This document shows positions 50,063 through 59,170 of a DNA stretch of 64,000 nucleotides, one piece after another; the first letter of the stretch is position 1, and each line of letters starts with the position of its first letter. A program made the position numbers and the translations under genes. The stretch is from Duganella fentianensis (GTDB lineage Bacteria > Pseudomonadota > Gammaproteobacteria > Burkholderiales > Burkholderiaceae_D), in assembly GCF_009857835.1 (NCBI RefSeq), contig NZ_WWCL01000001.1, positions 1,054,001 to 1,118,000 of the forward strand, written 5' to 3'. The notes beneath the pieces are model-generated. The model did not search any database and was not told where the DNA came from. It saw nothing but the letters and a program-made list of their open reading frames with translations.

Positions 50063-51118
50063 ATGGGCTTGTTCTCGAAACTCGGTAAAAACAAGCAAGA
50101 TACTGCTGGTCAGGATAGCGGCTACTACAGCAGCGCCGACGAGCAGACAATGACGGAGCGCGCCCGTTCCAAGCGCGCTTCGTCGGCCAATAGCAAGGGA
50201 CGGGGCGGGCGCGAACGCGACGCGGACGATCCTATGCTGCCGGAAAAGAAACGCGCGCGCCGCCGTCTGGTGGGCGCCATTGCGCTGGCGCTGGGCGTGG
50301 CCATCGGCCTGCCCATGGTGCTCGATTCCGAGCCCAAGCCGCTGTCGTCCGATATAGAAATCAAGATTCCTCCCAAAGACCGCACCGATGCTGCCGGCAT
50401 GACGCCGGTAGTGGCGCAGAGCGCTGCGCTCGATGCCAAAGAAGAAATAGTCGATCCGGGCAAGGCTGGCCGTGGTGCGCTGTCGCTCAAGGCCGACGCG
50501 ACGATCTCCGCTCCTGCTGCGGCTGCAGAAGCTGCGCCAGCGGCCGGTACGCCCGCCAAGGTGGCGCCGGTGCGGGTCGAGAGTGCACAGGCCGAGCCGG
50601 AACTGCGCTCCGACTCGCGCGCCCGTTCCGAAGCTATTGTCCGCGCCCGTCAGGAGCGCGAAGCCAAGGCTGAAGCGCAAGCCCGTCAGGATGCCGATTA
50701 CAAGCTGGAAGTGGAGCGCAAGATGGCCGAAGTGAAAGCGGCGGCCGATGCCAAAGCCCGTGCGGCAGCGGCCAAGCAGGCCGGCGAGAGCGCCAGGCCC
50801 GGTGGTGACGCCAAGGCAGCGGAAGATGCGCGTGCGCTGGCTATACTGGAAGGCAAACCTGCCGCCAAGCCGGCCGCAGCGGCTGCCGAAGGCAATCAGA
50901 AATTCGTGCTGCAGGTGGCCGCTCTGACCGACCACGACAAGGTGGAAGAACTGCGCGACAAGCTGAAAAAAGCCGGCATCAGTTCCTTCACCGAGAAAAC
51001 CCCGTCCGGTGACCGCACCCGTGTGCGTGTGGGCCCGTTCAGCAACAAGGATGACGCGGAAAAAGTCCGCGCCAAGCTGAGTTCCATGGGCCTGAGCGGC
51101 CGCGTGGAAGCCCAGTAA
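50063..51118 (+). CDS. dedD: SPOR-domain cell-division protein (DedD-like)
   Basis: A 351-residue bitopic membrane protein. A short cytoplasmic basic segment (1-70) precedes one helix (about 74-93, LVGAIALALGVAIGLPMVL), a long Ala/Lys/Glu-rich periplasmic helix-like region with RARQEREAKAEAQARQDADY, and a C-terminal SPOR domain (about 275-351, FVLQVAALTDHDKVEELRDK ... RVRVGPFSNKDDAEKVRAK) that binds septal peptidoglycan. The start at 50063 is preferred over a frame extending far into folC. Gene order identifies it as DedD. Confidence 0.9.
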   Translation: MGLFSKLGKNKQDTAGQDSGYYSSADEQTMTERARSKRASSANSKGRGGRERDADDPMLPEKKRARRRLVGAIALALGVAIGLPMVLDSEPKPLSSDIEIKIPPKDRTDAAGMTPVVAQSAALDAKEEIVDPGKAGRGALSLKADATISAPAAAAEAAPAAGTPAKVAPVRVESAQAEPELRSDSRARSEAIVRARQEREAKAEAQARQDADYKLEVERKMAEVKAAADAKARAAAAKQAGESARPGGDAKAAEDARALAILEGKPAAKPAAAAAEGNQKFVLQVAALTDHDKVEELRDKLKKAGISSFTEKTPSGDRTRVRVGPFSNKDDAEKVRAKLSSMGLSGRVEAQ

Positions 51119-51142
51119 CGCTACGCTAACGGGCCACGCAGC

Positions 51143-51631
51143 GTGACGGTATTCGACTATCTGGTGCTGTTCGTGCTGGGCGCCTCGGTGGTGATCAGCC
51201 TGATGCGCGGACTGGTCAAGGAAGTGCTGTCGCTGGCCGGCTGGGTGCTGGCGTTTGTGGTGGCCAATGCCTACGCGGCGGCGCTGGGGCAGATGCTGCC
51301 GCCAGCCGTGCCCGGTGAAGTGCTGCGGCTGATACTGGCGTTTATCGCCCTGTTTATCGGCACCCGTATTCTGACCGGTTTGCTGGCCATGGCGCTCAGT
51401 GCCTTGCTGGAAGCCGGCGGCCTGAGCTGGGCGGATCGTCTGCTGGGCGTGGCGTTCGGATTGTTGCGCGGTCTGCTGATCGTGCTGACGGTAGTGATTT
51501 TGTGCGGCATGACGTCCATACCGCAGCAGCCTTTCTGGCGTGACGCGCGCTTGAGCCCGTATGCGGAAGCTCTCGCGCACCATGTCAAACCGCTGTTACC
51601 CGCTGCGCTCGCGCAGCATGTGAATTTTTGA
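51143..51631 (+). CDS. cvpA: CvpA-family membrane protein
   Basis: A 162-residue protein with four predicted membrane helices, starting from GTG. The order dedD-cvpA-purF and the sequence start VTVFDYLVLFVLGASVVISL (Met by initiation) fit CvpA, first named for colicin V production and near-universally upstream of purF. Molecular function is not established. Confidence 0.92.
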   Translation: MTVFDYLVLFVLGASVVISLMRGLVKEVLSLAGWVLAFVVANAYAAALGQMLPPAVPGEVLRLILAFIALFIGTRILTGLLAMALSALLEAGGLSWADRLLGVAFGLLRGLLIVLTVVILCGMTSIPQQPFWRDARLSPYAEALAHHVKPLLPAALAQHVNF

Positions 51632-51669
51632 AGTCTTTAAATCTGTAGTACCTGTCCAGGAGCAACATC

Positions 51670-53193
51670 ATGTGTGGCATCGTCGGCGTCGTTTCCCATC
51701 AACCTGTCAATCAATTGCTGTATGACGCACTGCTGCTGTTGCAGCACCGCGGTCAGGATGCGGCGGGTATTGCGACCAATCACAGCAGCATGTTCGCCAT
51801 GCACAAGGCCAATGGTCTGGTGCGTGACGTCTTCCGTACCCGTAATATGCGTACGCTGCAAGGTAACTCCGGTATCGGCCACTGCCGCTATCCTACCGCT
51901 GGCTCGTCGAGCGAAGAAGAAGCGCAACCGTTCTACGTCAATGCTCCGTACGGCATCACGCTGGCGCACAACGGCAACCTGACCAACTGGGAACAGCTGA
52001 AGCAGGACATGTTCAAGATCGACCGCCGCCACATCAACACGGATTCCGATTCGGAAGTGCTGCTGAACGTGCTGGCGCACGAAATCCAGAAAGCCACCAC
52101 CGGCATCTCGATCGATGCGGACACCATCTTCCAGGCCGTGGCCGTGCTGCACCGCCGTGTGCGCGGCGGCTACGCTGCCGTGGCGCAGATCGCTGACGTG
52201 GGTCTGCTGGCCTTCCGTGATCCGTTCGGCATCCGTCCTCTGTGCCTGGGCAAGAACGAAACGGCGCAAGGCACCGAATACATGGTGGCTTCTGAATCGG
52301 TAGCACTGGAAGGCATGGGCTTCCGCTTCGTGCGCGATATCGCGCCGGGCGAAGCCGTGTTCATCGATCTGGAAATGAACGTGCACACGCGTCAGTGCGC
52401 CGACAATCCGACCCTGAACCCATGCGTGTTCGAGTTCGTGTATCTGGCCCGTCCCGATTCCGTGATCGACGGTGCTTCCGTCTACGCCACCCGTCTGAAG
52501 ATGGGTGAATATCTGGCCGAGAAAATCAAGCGCGAATTCAAGGATGGCGAAATCGACGTGGTCATGCCGATTCCCGATTCCTCGCGTCCTGCCGCGATCC
52601 AGCTGGCACTGGCGCTGAACGTGGAATACCGCGAAGGCTTCATCAAGAACCGCTACATCGGCCGTACCTTCATCATGCCGGGTCAGGCCGCGCGGAAAAA
52701 ATCCGTGCGCCAGAAGCTGAACGCGATCGCCAGCGAATTCAAGGACAAAGTCGTGCTGCTGGTGGATGACTCCATCGTGCGCGGCACCACCAGCCGCGAG
52801 ATCGTGCAGATGGCCCGTGAAGCAGGCGCCAAGAAAGTCATCTTCGCATCGGCTGCGCCACCGGTGATCTACCCTAACGTGTACGGCATCGACATGCCTA
52901 CCCGCGACGAGCTGATCGCCTACGGCCGCAGCAACGAAGAAGTGTGCCGCGAAATCACCGCCGATGCGCTGGTGTATCAGGACATCGACGCGCTGAAACG
53001 CGCCATCGCGGATGTGAATCCGGCGCTGCAGAATTTCGAAGCGTCGTGCTTCGATGGCGTCTACGTCACCGGCGATATTTCGAAAGACTATCTGGACAAG
53101 CTGGAATATGCGCGCCACAACCCCAAGGCCGGCAAGCCTGAGGATGCGGCACGTACCCAGCTGAATCTGAATCTCGCAGCCACGGAAGGCTGA
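51670..53193 (+). CDS. purF: Amidophosphoribosyltransferase
   Basis: A 507-residue PurF, the first step of purine synthesis. After Met removal the nucleophile Cys2 (MCGIVGVV) begins the glutaminase domain. The PRPP-binding motif is [19 protein letters not shown] in the C-terminal half, and [25 protein letters not shown] is typical of the first. A strong terminator begins 7 nt after its stop. Confidence 0.98.
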   Translation: MCGIVGVVSHQPVNQLLYDALLLLQHRGQDAAGIATNHSSMFAMHKANGLVRDVFRTRNMRTLQGNSGIGHCRYPTAGSSSEEEAQPFYVNAPYGITLAHNGNLTNWEQLKQDMFKIDRRHINTDSDSEVLLNVLAHEIQKATTGISIDADTIFQAVAVLHRRVRGGYAAVAQIADVGLLAFRDPFGIRPLCLGKNETAQGTEYMVASESVALEGMGFRFVRDIAPGEAVFIDLEMNVHTRQCADNPTLNPCVFEFVYLARPDSVIDGASVYATRLKMGEYLAEKIKREFKDGEIDVVMPIPDSSRPAAIQLALALNVEYREGFIKNRYIGRTFIMPGQAARKKSVRQKLNAIASEFKDKVVLLVDDSIVRGTTSREIVQMAREAGAKKVIFASAAPPVIYPNVYGIDMPTRDELIAYGRSNEEVCREITADALVYQDIDALKRAIADVNPALQNFEASCFDGVYVTGDISKDYLDKLEYARHNPKAGKPEDAARTQLNLNLAATEG

Positions 53194-53199
53194 TGAATG

Positions 53200-53231
53200 C
53201 CCGGTGCAGTCTGCACCGGGTTTTTTTTTTT
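53200..53231 (+). terminator. Strong terminator directly after purF and just before the next start
   Basis: CCCGGTGCA (53200-53208) and TGCACCGGG (53212-53220) form a 9-bp stem with a GTC loop, followed by eleven T (53221-53231). The next ATG is at 53244, so no promoter fits between the terminator and that start. Confidence 0.93.
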
Positions 53232-53243
53232 GAATCTGTACTC

Positions 53244-54488
53244 ATGAACGACAAAAAGAATTACGGCTTTACCACCACCATCCTGCACAACGACCGCCGC
53301 AAAGGCATCGAGCACGGTTCTCTGCATAAACCAGTGCATACTTCGGTGGCCTTTGGCTACGCCGACGCGCGCCAGCTGGCTTCCGTGTTTCAGGGCAAGG
53401 AGCCGGGCTTCCGCTACGGCCGTCAGGGCAATCCGACTGTCTCGGCGCTGGAAGATAAAGTGAACCAGATGGAGCAGGGCGTCGGTACGCTGTGCTTCGC
53501 AACGGGCATGGGCGCCATCGGCGCCGTGTTCCAGGCGCTGCTGCGCGCCGGCGACCATGTGGTGTCGTCCTCCTTCCTGTTCGGGAATACCAACAGCCTG
53601 TGGCAGACCACCATGGCGCAGGGCGTGGCCGTATCGTTCGTCGATGCCACCAGCGTGGATGCTGTGGCGGCGGCCATCACCGAGCAGACCCGCATCGTCT
53701 TCGTCGAAACCATCGCCAATCCGCGCACCCAGATTGCCGATCTGGCCCGCATCGGTGAACTGTGCCGCGAACGCGGCATCCTGTACATCGTCGATAACAC
53801 CATGACCACGCCGTATTTGTTCCTGCCGAAAGCCGTAGGCGCCGGTCTGGTGGTGAATGCGCTGACCAAGTCCATCGCCGGCCACGGTATGGCACTGGGC
53901 GGCAGCCTGACCGATACGGGCGCGTACGACTGGACCAAGTTCCCCAACATCTACGAGAACTACAAGAAGGCAGCGGCCAAGCAGTGGGGGCTGGCACAGA
54001 TCCGCGCCAAAGGCTTGCGCGACTTCGGTGCTTCGCTGGCACCGGAAGCCGCGCACCACATCGCCGTGGGTGCGGAGACGCTGGCGCTGCGCATGGAGCG
54101 CACCTGCGCCAATGCGCTGGCACTGGCGCGCCTGCTGGAAGCAGATGAACGCGTCGCGGCGGTCTACTATCCGGGGCTGGCTTCGCACCCGCAGCACAAG
54201 CTGGCCGGTGAGCTGTTCCGCAGCTATGGTTCGCTGCTGAGCTTCGAACTGAAAGACGGCATCGACTGCTTCGATTTCCTGAATCGCTTGCAACTGGCGA
54301 TTCCGGCTTCGAATCTGGGCGATACCCGTACCCTGATCATTCCGGTGGCGCATACCATCTTCTACGAGATGGGCGCCGAGCGCCGTGCTTCGATGGGCAT
54401 CGCTGAATCGCTGATCCGCGTTTCGGTCGGCATCGAAGATACGGACGATCTGCTGGCGGATTTTGCCAGCGCGCTTAACGCCAGCTAA
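53244..54488 (+). CDS. Cystathionine gamma-synthase / O-succinylhomoserine sulfhydrylase-family PLP enzyme
   Basis: A 414-residue gamma-family PLP enzyme of methionine/cysteine trans-sulfuration. The PLP lysine is in VNALTKSIAGHG; FATGMGAIGAVFQALL, VFVETIANPR and YIVDNTMTTPYLF fit the family. MetZ- and MetB-like members cannot be separated by eye. The start at 53244 gives the conserved MNDKKNYGFTTTILHNDRR, but has no ribosome site. An in-frame ATG at 53193 overlaps the purF stop (TGATG) with GGAAGG upstream. It would add 17 residues encoded by the terminator hairpin. Which start is used is open. Confidence 0.9.
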   Translation: MNDKKNYGFTTTILHNDRRKGIEHGSLHKPVHTSVAFGYADARQLASVFQGKEPGFRYGRQGNPTVSALEDKVNQMEQGVGTLCFATGMGAIGAVFQALLRAGDHVVSSSFLFGNTNSLWQTTMAQGVAVSFVDATSVDAVAAAITEQTRIVFVETIANPRTQIADLARIGELCRERGILYIVDNTMTTPYLFLPKAVGAGLVVNALTKSIAGHGMALGGSLTDTGAYDWTKFPNIYENYKKAAAKQWGLAQIRAKGLRDFGASLAPEAAHHIAVGAETLALRMERTCANALALARLLEADERVAAVYYPGLASHPQHKLAGELFRSYGSLLSFELKDGIDCFDFLNRLQLAIPASNLGDTRTLIIPVAHTIFYEMGAERRASMGIAESLIRVSVGIEDTDDLLADFASALNAS

Positions 54489-54518
54489 GCTGCCCATCAG
54501 CGACTAAATCGGGCATAA

Positions 54519-54565
54519 AAAAGGGGAGGTGGCACCAGCATGCCGGTGCCACCTCCCTTTTTTAT
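54519..54565. terminator. Bidirectional terminator between the PLP-enzyme gene and lexA
   Basis: GGGAGGTGGCACC (54524-54536) and GGTGCCACCTCCC (54545-54557) form a 13-bp perfect stem with an 8-nt loop, an A run on the left and a T run on the right. It serves both convergent genes. Confidence 0.95.
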
Positions 54566-54578
54566 TTGCGCCGCCGGC

Positions 54579-55217
54579 TTAGTGCCAGGTGCGCATCAGG
54601 CCGACGGCCAGACCTTCGAGCGCGAATTCGTCCGCTTCGGGATCGACCTTGATGATCTTGAAGTCAGGGTTTTCCGGCAGCAGTTCGATATTGCTGCCGG
54701 TCTTGCGGTAGCGCTTGACGGTGACTTCATTGCCGATGCGGGCCACCACGATCTGGCCGTTCTTGGCGCTATCGACTTTTTTCACGGCCAGCAAATCGCC
54801 ATCCATGATGCCGGCGTCGCGCATCGACTCGCCGCGTACCTTGAGCAGGTAGTCCGGCTTGGAAGCGAACATGGCAGGATCGACGCTGTAGCTGGTTTCC
54901 AGATTTTCCTGCGCGAGGATGGGCGAACCGGCGGCCACGCGGCCGATCAGCGGCAGCGACATCATCAGCGCGGCCGGTACTTTCGGCATGGCTGCTTCGG
55001 CATGCGCGCCGATCAGGCGTATGCCGCGCGACGTGCCGGCAGCGATCTCGATGGCGCCCTTGCGCGCCAGTGCCTGCAAGTGTTCTTCCGCTGCATTGGC
55101 CGATTTGAAGCCCAGTTCCTGAGCGATTTCGGCGCGGGTGGGCGGGAAACCCGTGTTCTCGATGGCATCCTTGATCAGATTAAGAATCTGTTCCTGCCGT
55201 GCGGTGAGCTTGATCAT
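54579..55217 (-). CDS. lexA: SOS repressor LexA
   Basis: A 212-residue LexA. The N-terminal winged HTH (1-70) is followed by the self-cleavage site Ala96-Gly97 (RVAAGSP), catalytic Ser131 ([11 protein letters not shown]) and Lys168 (VTVKRYR). Two SOS boxes lie just upstream, so it represses itself as in E. coli. It converges on the PLP-enzyme gene through a shared terminator. Confidence 0.97.
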   Translation of the reverse strand: MIKLTARQEQILNLIKDAIENTGFPPTRAEIAQELGFKSANAAEEHLQALARKGAIEIAAGTSRGIRLIGAHAEAAMPKVPAALMMSLPLIGRVAAGSPILAQENLETSYSVDPAMFASKPDYLLKVRGESMRDAGIMDGDLLAVKKVDSAKNGQIVVARIGNEVTVKRYRKTGSNIELLPENPDFKIIKVDPEADEFALEGLAVGLMRTWH

Positions 55218-55231
55218 AGAGGGCGTTTGGC

Positions 55232-55247
55232 CTGTGGATATAGACAG
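55232..55247 (-). promoter_or_regulatory. LexA (SOS) box 1 upstream of lexA
   Basis: CTGTGGATATAGACAG fits the CTG-N10-CAG consensus exactly and lies 14 nt before the lexA start. Confidence 0.85.
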
Positions 55248-55248
55248 T

Positions 55249-55264
55249 CTGTATTTTTGTACAG
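55249..55264 (-). promoter_or_regulatory. LexA (SOS) box 2 upstream of lexA
   Basis: CTGTATTTTTGTACAG is the second CTG-N10-CAG box, one base away from the first, so two LexA dimers could bind side by side. Confidence 0.9.
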
Positions 55265-55439
55265 TGTGGCGCGAAATGCAAGGGGATTTGTTGCTTTGAG
55301 CGAAATAAATTCATCTGGAGCAAGTTCATCCGGTGTGCTGGCTTTTTGTCATAAAAGCTGCTATAGTCGCGGGCTTACCTCTTCCCACACCTGTCTTGAC
55401 GCCAGGGTGGGCATATTCACAGTCCTTAAGGGAGTTTGC

Positions 55440-55826
55440 ATGCGTCACTATGAAATAGTATTTATCGTCCATCCGGACCAAAGCGAGCAAGTGCCTGCCA
55501 TGATCGAACGTTACAAAGCATCCGTAACGAGCCGTGGCGGTAACGTACACCGTGTTGAAGATTGGGGCCGTCGTCAAATGGCTTACTCGATCCAGAAACT
55601 GGCGAAAGCGCACTACATCTGCATGAACATCGAATGCGACAACGAGACCCTGGTCGAGCTGGAAACCGCCTTCAAATTCAATGATGCCGTGCTGCGTCAC
55701 CTGACCGTCAAGATGAAGAAAGCTGAAACCGCTCCTTCGCCTATGATGAAGTCGGTACAACGTGAAGATGCAGCGAAATCGCATCGCGCCGAAGCTCCTG
55801 CAGCCGCTGCTGCTCCTGCAGCCTAA
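55440..55826 (+). CDS. rpsF: 30S ribosomal protein S6
   Basis: A 128-residue S6. [20 protein letters not shown] begins the ferredoxin-like core, with [21 protein letters not shown] and the typical [15 protein letters not shown] end; an Ala-rich tail follows. AAGGGAG upstream fixes the start, while the frame is open far upstream through the lexA region. It heads the rpsF-priB-rpsR-rplI operon. Confidence 0.97.
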   Translation: MRHYEIVFIVHPDQSEQVPAMIERYKASVTSRGGNVHRVEDWGRRQMAYSIQKLAKAHYICMNIECDNETLVELETAFKFNDAVLRHLTVKMKKAETAPSPMMKSVQREDAAKSHRAEAPAAAAAPAA

Positions 55827-55843
55827 GAGCTGAAGGAGGCGAA

Positions 55844-56149
55844 CTGAATCAGCTCCAGTTCATTGCCCTGATCGCCGAACGGGAAGCCTTGCGCTACACC
55901 CCGGCCGGTATGCCGATCGTGAATGCTGTCCTTCAGCACCGGTCGCAGCAAGTCGAGGCAGGAATTGCGCGGGTGAGCGAGTTTGAAATAGCCGCAGTTG
56001 CTGCAGGCGAAATTTCAAACCGGTTTCATCAGGCGCCACTGGGAGGGCTGTATCAGTTCAGCGGTTTTCTGAACAAGAAGAACCGCAATAGCAAAAGCCT
56101 GGTGTTTCACATCATTGATTTTAGTGCTGTCCAAGACAGCTCAATTTAG
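55844..56149 (+). CDS. priB: Primosomal replication protein N (PriB), CTG start
   Basis: A 101-residue OB-fold single-stranded DNA-binding protein of replication restart. From CTG 55844 it reads (M)NQLQFIALIAEREALRYT followed by PAGMPIVNAVLQHRS, matching the usual PriB N-terminus. AAGGAGG (55833-55839) lies four bases upstream, and no ATG or GTG is available. A TTG at 55889 would cut the conserved first strand. The C-terminal text GGLYQFSGFLNKKNRNSKSL fits PriB. It lies between rpsF and rpsR as expected. Confidence 0.88.
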   Translation: MNQLQFIALIAEREALRYTPAGMPIVNAVLQHRSQQVEAGIARVSEFEIAAVAAGEISNRFHQAPLGGLYQFSGFLNKKNRNSKSLVFHIIDFSAVQDSSI

Positions 56150-56164
56150 ATACAGGAGCCTAAA

Positions 56165-56455
56165 ATGGCATTCGGTAAAAAGTTCGACAAAAACAAGCTC
56201 AAGCTGAAAGAAAAGCGTAAGCAACAAAACCCACTGTTCAAACGTAAGAAGTTCTGCCGCTTCACCGCTGCTGGCGTTGAACAAGTTGACTACAAAGACG
56301 TCGACACCCTGAAAGATTTCATCCAGGAAAACGGCAAAATCATGCCAGCACGTCTGACCGGCACCAAAGCGCTGTACCAGCGTCAAGTGGACACCGCGAT
56401 CAAACGCGCTCGCTATCTGGCCCTGCTGCCTTACACCGATCTGCACAACGCTTAA
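56165..56455 (+). CDS. rpsR: 30S ribosomal protein S18
   Basis: A 96-residue S18 with the family core [20 protein letters not shown] and [24 protein letters not shown] lies before the start, and the gene is 15 nt after priB. S18 binds S6, encoded in the same operon. Confidence 0.97.
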   Translation: MAFGKKFDKNKLKLKEKRKQQNPLFKRKKFCRFTAAGVEQVDYKDVDTLKDFIQENGKIMPARLTGTKALYQRQVDTAIKRARYLALLPYTDLHNA

Positions 56456-56489
56456 TTGCGGCGGCTAGATAAGATTCTGGAGAAGAACT

Positions 56490-56942
56490 ATGCAAATCAT
56501 TCTGTTGGAAAAAGTTGTCAACCTGGGCAACCTGGGTGAAGTCGTTAAAGTTAAAGACGGTTACGCACGTAACTTCCTGATCCCGCAAAAAATGGCACGC
56601 CGCGCTACCGCTGCTGCTGTGGCGGAATTCGAAGTAAAACGCGCTGAACTGGAAAAAGCTGCTGCCGCTAAACTGGCTGCTGCGCAAGCCCAAGGCGAAA
56701 AACTGAACGGCATGACCGTGACCGTATCGCAGAAAGCCGGCGTTGACGGCCGTCTGTTCGGTTCCGTCACCAACTTCGACATCGCTGAAGCGCTGACCAA
56801 AGCAGGTTTCCCTGTTGAGAAAGCTGCTGTGCGTATGCCTACCGGCCCTCTGAAGGCTGTTGGCGAGCACCCAGTGAGCGTGTCGCTGCACACCGACGTT
56901 CTGGTGGAAGTGACCGTTGCTGTCGTAGGCGAAGCTGCCTAA
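56490..56942 (+). CDS. rplI: 50S ribosomal protein L9
   Basis: A 150-residue L9: N-terminal [20 protein letters not shown] and the connecting helix (about 41-75), then a C-terminal domain with [16 protein letters not shown]. Last gene of the operon; a strong terminator follows. Confidence 0.97.
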   Translation: MQIILLEKVVNLGNLGEVVKVKDGYARNFLIPQKMARRATAAAVAEFEVKRAELEKAAAAKLAAAQAQGEKLNGMTVTVSQKAGVDGRLFGSVTNFDIAEALTKAGFPVEKAAVRMPTGPLKAVGEHPVSVSLHTDVLVEVTVAVVGEAA

Positions 56943-56990
56943 AAAACTGGAACAGACGGCAACGTCTGTCTAGTTTTGCAACATCTGTGT

Positions 56991-57018
56991 AAAAAAGCCG
57001 GGTTCGCCCGGCTTTTTT
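56991..57018 (+). terminator. UUCG-tetraloop terminator after rplI
   Basis: GCCGGG-TTCG-CCCGGC (56997-57012), flanked by six A and six T, is a near-ideal terminator that can work in both directions. A weaker CAGACG/CGTCTG hairpin with a GCAA loop precedes it at 56953-56968. Confidence 0.96.
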
Positions 57019-57051
57019 CTTGTCATGATTCTGTAGTACTGCACAAGCAGG

Positions 57052-57064
57052 TATAATTCGCGCC
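57052..57064 (+). promoter_or_regulatory. -10 element directly before dnaB (possible leaderless mRNA)
   Basis: A perfect TATAAT at 57052-57057 is followed by only seven bases before the dnaB ATG at 57065, so transcription should start on the ATG itself. There is no Shine-Dalgarno sequence in between, and TTCTGT at 57029-57034 is only a weak -35. Confidence 0.55.
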
Positions 57065-58450
57065 ATGAACGCCCCCTCCGATCCGCAAGTCGATTCGCTA
57101 CGCGTCCCGCCGCATTCCATCGAAGCAGAACAGTCCGTTATTGGCGGTCTGCTGCGCGATAATGCCGCGTTCGACCGCATTGCGGATATGATGCATCCGG
57201 AAGACTTCTATCGCTACGACCACCGCATCATCTTCGAGCAGATCGTCAAGATGATCAATGCGTCCAAGCCGGCCGACGTGATCACCGTGTTCGAAAACCT
57301 GACCCAGCTGGGCAAGGCGGAAGACGTGGGCGGTCTGGCCTACCTGAATGCGATGGCGCAGAATACCCCGTCGGCCGCGAATATCCGCCGCTATGCGGAA
57401 ATCGTGCGCGACCGCAGCATTCTGCGCCAGCTGATTACCGTGGCCGACGAAATTTCCGGTCAGGCCTTCAGCCCGCAAGGCAAGGAAGTCAAACAGATGC
57501 TGGACGAGGCGGAATCGAAGATTTTCGCGATTGCCGAGCAGGGCGCCCGTGGCGCCGCCGGCTGGACTGCCGTGCAGCCTTTGCTGACTCAGGTGGTCGA
57601 GCGTATCGACGAGCTGTACTCGCGCGAAAACCAGTCGGAAATCACCGGCGTCCCCACCGGCTTTATCGATCTCGACCGCATGACGTCGGGTCTGCAGGCG
57701 GGCGATCTGGTGATTGTGGCCGGTCGTCCTTCCATGGGTAAAACGGCGTTCTCCGTCAACATCGGTGAAAACGTGGCGATCGAAGCGGGCCTGCCCGTGG
57801 CCGTGTTCTCGATGGAGATGGGCGGCGCCCAGCTGGCCATGCGTATGCTCGGTTCGGTCGGCCAGCTTGACCAGCACCGTCTGCGTACCGGCCGTCTGCT
57901 CGACGAAGACTGGCCACGCCTGACCCATGCTATCCAGAAGATGAACGACGCCCAGTTGTTCATCGACGAAACTCCGGCTTTGAATCCGATCGAGATGCGC
58001 GCCCGTGCGCGCCGGCTGTCGCGCCAGTGCGGCAAGCTCGGTCTGATCATCGTCGACTACCTGCAGCTGATGCAGGGCTCCACCCCGGGCGATAACCGGG
58101 CTTCGGAAATTTCCGAAATTTCGCGTAGCCTGAAAGGCTTGGCCAAAGAGTTGCAGTGCCCCGTGATTGCACTGTCGCAGCTGAACCGCTCGCTGGAGCA
58201 ACGTCCCAATAAACGTCCCGTCATGTCCGACTTGCGCGAATCCGGCGCTATCGAGCAGGACGCGGACGTCATCATCTTCCTGTATCGCGACGAGGTCTAC
58301 AACCCCGACTCGCCCGATAAGGGAACGGCCGAGATCATTATCGGTAAGCAGCGTAACGGCCCGATCGGCGCGGTACGTCTGACCTGGATCGGCCAGTACA
58401 CCAAGTTTGGTAATTACGTCGGTAACCTGGCCCTGTATCAGGGTGATTAA
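57065..58450 (+). CDS. dnaB: Replicative DNA helicase DnaB
   Basis: A 461-residue hexameric helicase. The N-terminal domain (about 15-120) binds primase; the RecA-like domain has Walker A at residues 220-227 (GRPSMGKT), Walker B LGLIIVDYLQLM, and the C-terminal signature SDLRESGAIEQDADVIIFLYR. No intein is present. Length matches other bacteria. A GC hairpin follows its stop. Confidence 0.98.
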   Translation: MNAPSDPQVDSLRVPPHSIEAEQSVIGGLLRDNAAFDRIADMMHPEDFYRYDHRIIFEQIVKMINASKPADVITVFENLTQLGKAEDVGGLAYLNAMAQNTPSAANIRRYAEIVRDRSILRQLITVADEISGQAFSPQGKEVKQMLDEAESKIFAIAEQGARGAAGWTAVQPLLTQVVERIDELYSRENQSEITGVPTGFIDLDRMTSGLQAGDLVIVAGRPSMGKTAFSVNIGENVAIEAGLPVAVFSMEMGGAQLAMRMLGSVGQLDQHRLRTGRLLDEDWPRLTHAIQKMNDAQLFIDETPALNPIEMRARARRLSRQCGKLGLIIVDYLQLMQGSTPGDNRASEISEISRSLKGLAKELQCPVIALSQLNRSLEQRPNKRPVMSDLRESGAIEQDADVIIFLYRDEVYNPDSPDKGTAEIIIGKQRNGPIGAVRLTWIGQYTKFGNYVGNLALYQGD

Positions 58451-58456
58451 TCTTTA

Positions 58457-58482
58457 CGTCGCCCCGTATCCCTGGGGCGACG
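58457..58482. terminator. Hairpin after dnaB
   Basis: CGTCGCCCC (58457-58465) and GGGGCGACG (58474-58482) form a perfect 9-bp stem with an 8-nt loop but no T run, so it may stabilise the 3' end rather than terminate transcription. Confidence 0.4.
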
Positions 58483-58513
58483 ATCTGCAGTACTTAATGA
58501 ACGGAGAATACAA

Positions 58514-59140
58514 ATGTTTGGACGTTTGATGCCCACCGAGGGCAAATTTTTTGACCTGTTTAACCAGCACGCCGACCTGTGCGTCAAAGGTGCAAAAGAG
58601 ATGCTGGGCCTGATGTCCAATTTCGATGATCTGGAAAATCGCGTGCACGCGATCGAGAGCATCGAGAAGCAGGCTGACAAAATCACTTACGCAACGGTAG
58701 ACCTGTTGCACAAGACTTTCATCACCCCTATCGACCGTGACGACATCCACAAGCTGGTCACCAAGATGGACGACATTCTGGACTTGCTGGAAGATGCGGC
58801 CCAGACCGTGTCGCTGTACGACCTGCATTCGGTCACGCCGGAAGCCAAGCGTCTGGCCGAACTGGTACTGGCCTGCTCGGAAAAAGTGCGCGATGCCGTA
58901 GCCCTGCTGCACAACATGGATAACTCGAAACAGATCGTCGCCATCTGCGAAGAGATCGACCGTCTGGAATCGGACGCCGACCATGTGATGCGCGCTGCCA
59001 TGTCCAAGCTGTTCCGCGATGAACCGGACGTGCGCAACCTGATCAAGATGAAAGCGATCTACGAAATTCTGGAAACCGTGACTGACCGTTGCGAAGATGT
59101 GGCCAACATCATCGAAGGCATCATCGTCGAAAACGCATAA
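58514..59140 (+). CDS. DUF47 (PhoU-like) phosphate transport accessory protein
   Basis: A 208-residue all-helical protein of the DUF47/PhoU-like group (YkaA in E. coli, Pit accessory protein). Helical text such as AIESIEKQADKITYATVDLLHKTF and IDRDDIHKLVTKMDDILDLLED contains acidic residues for metal binding. GGAGA upstream supports the start. It is 30 nt before a PiT transporter gene, the standard pairing, and probably modulates it. Confidence 0.93.
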   Translation: MFGRLMPTEGKFFDLFNQHADLCVKGAKEMLGLMSNFDDLENRVHAIESIEKQADKITYATVDLLHKTFITPIDRDDIHKLVTKMDDILDLLEDAAQTVSLYDLHSVTPEAKRLAELVLACSEKVRDAVALLHNMDNSKQIVAICEEIDRLESDADHVMRAAMSKLFRDEPDVRNLIKMKAIYEILETVTDRCEDVANIIEGIIVENA

Positions 59141-59170
59141 CGCATAACAACTACAAAAGAATAGTCCAAT

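Noticed and set aside
54540-55439. Long upstream extension of the rpsF frame
   Set aside because: It crosses lexA in antisense and the SOS boxes. S6 starts at 55440 with a ribosome site and conserved MRHYE.
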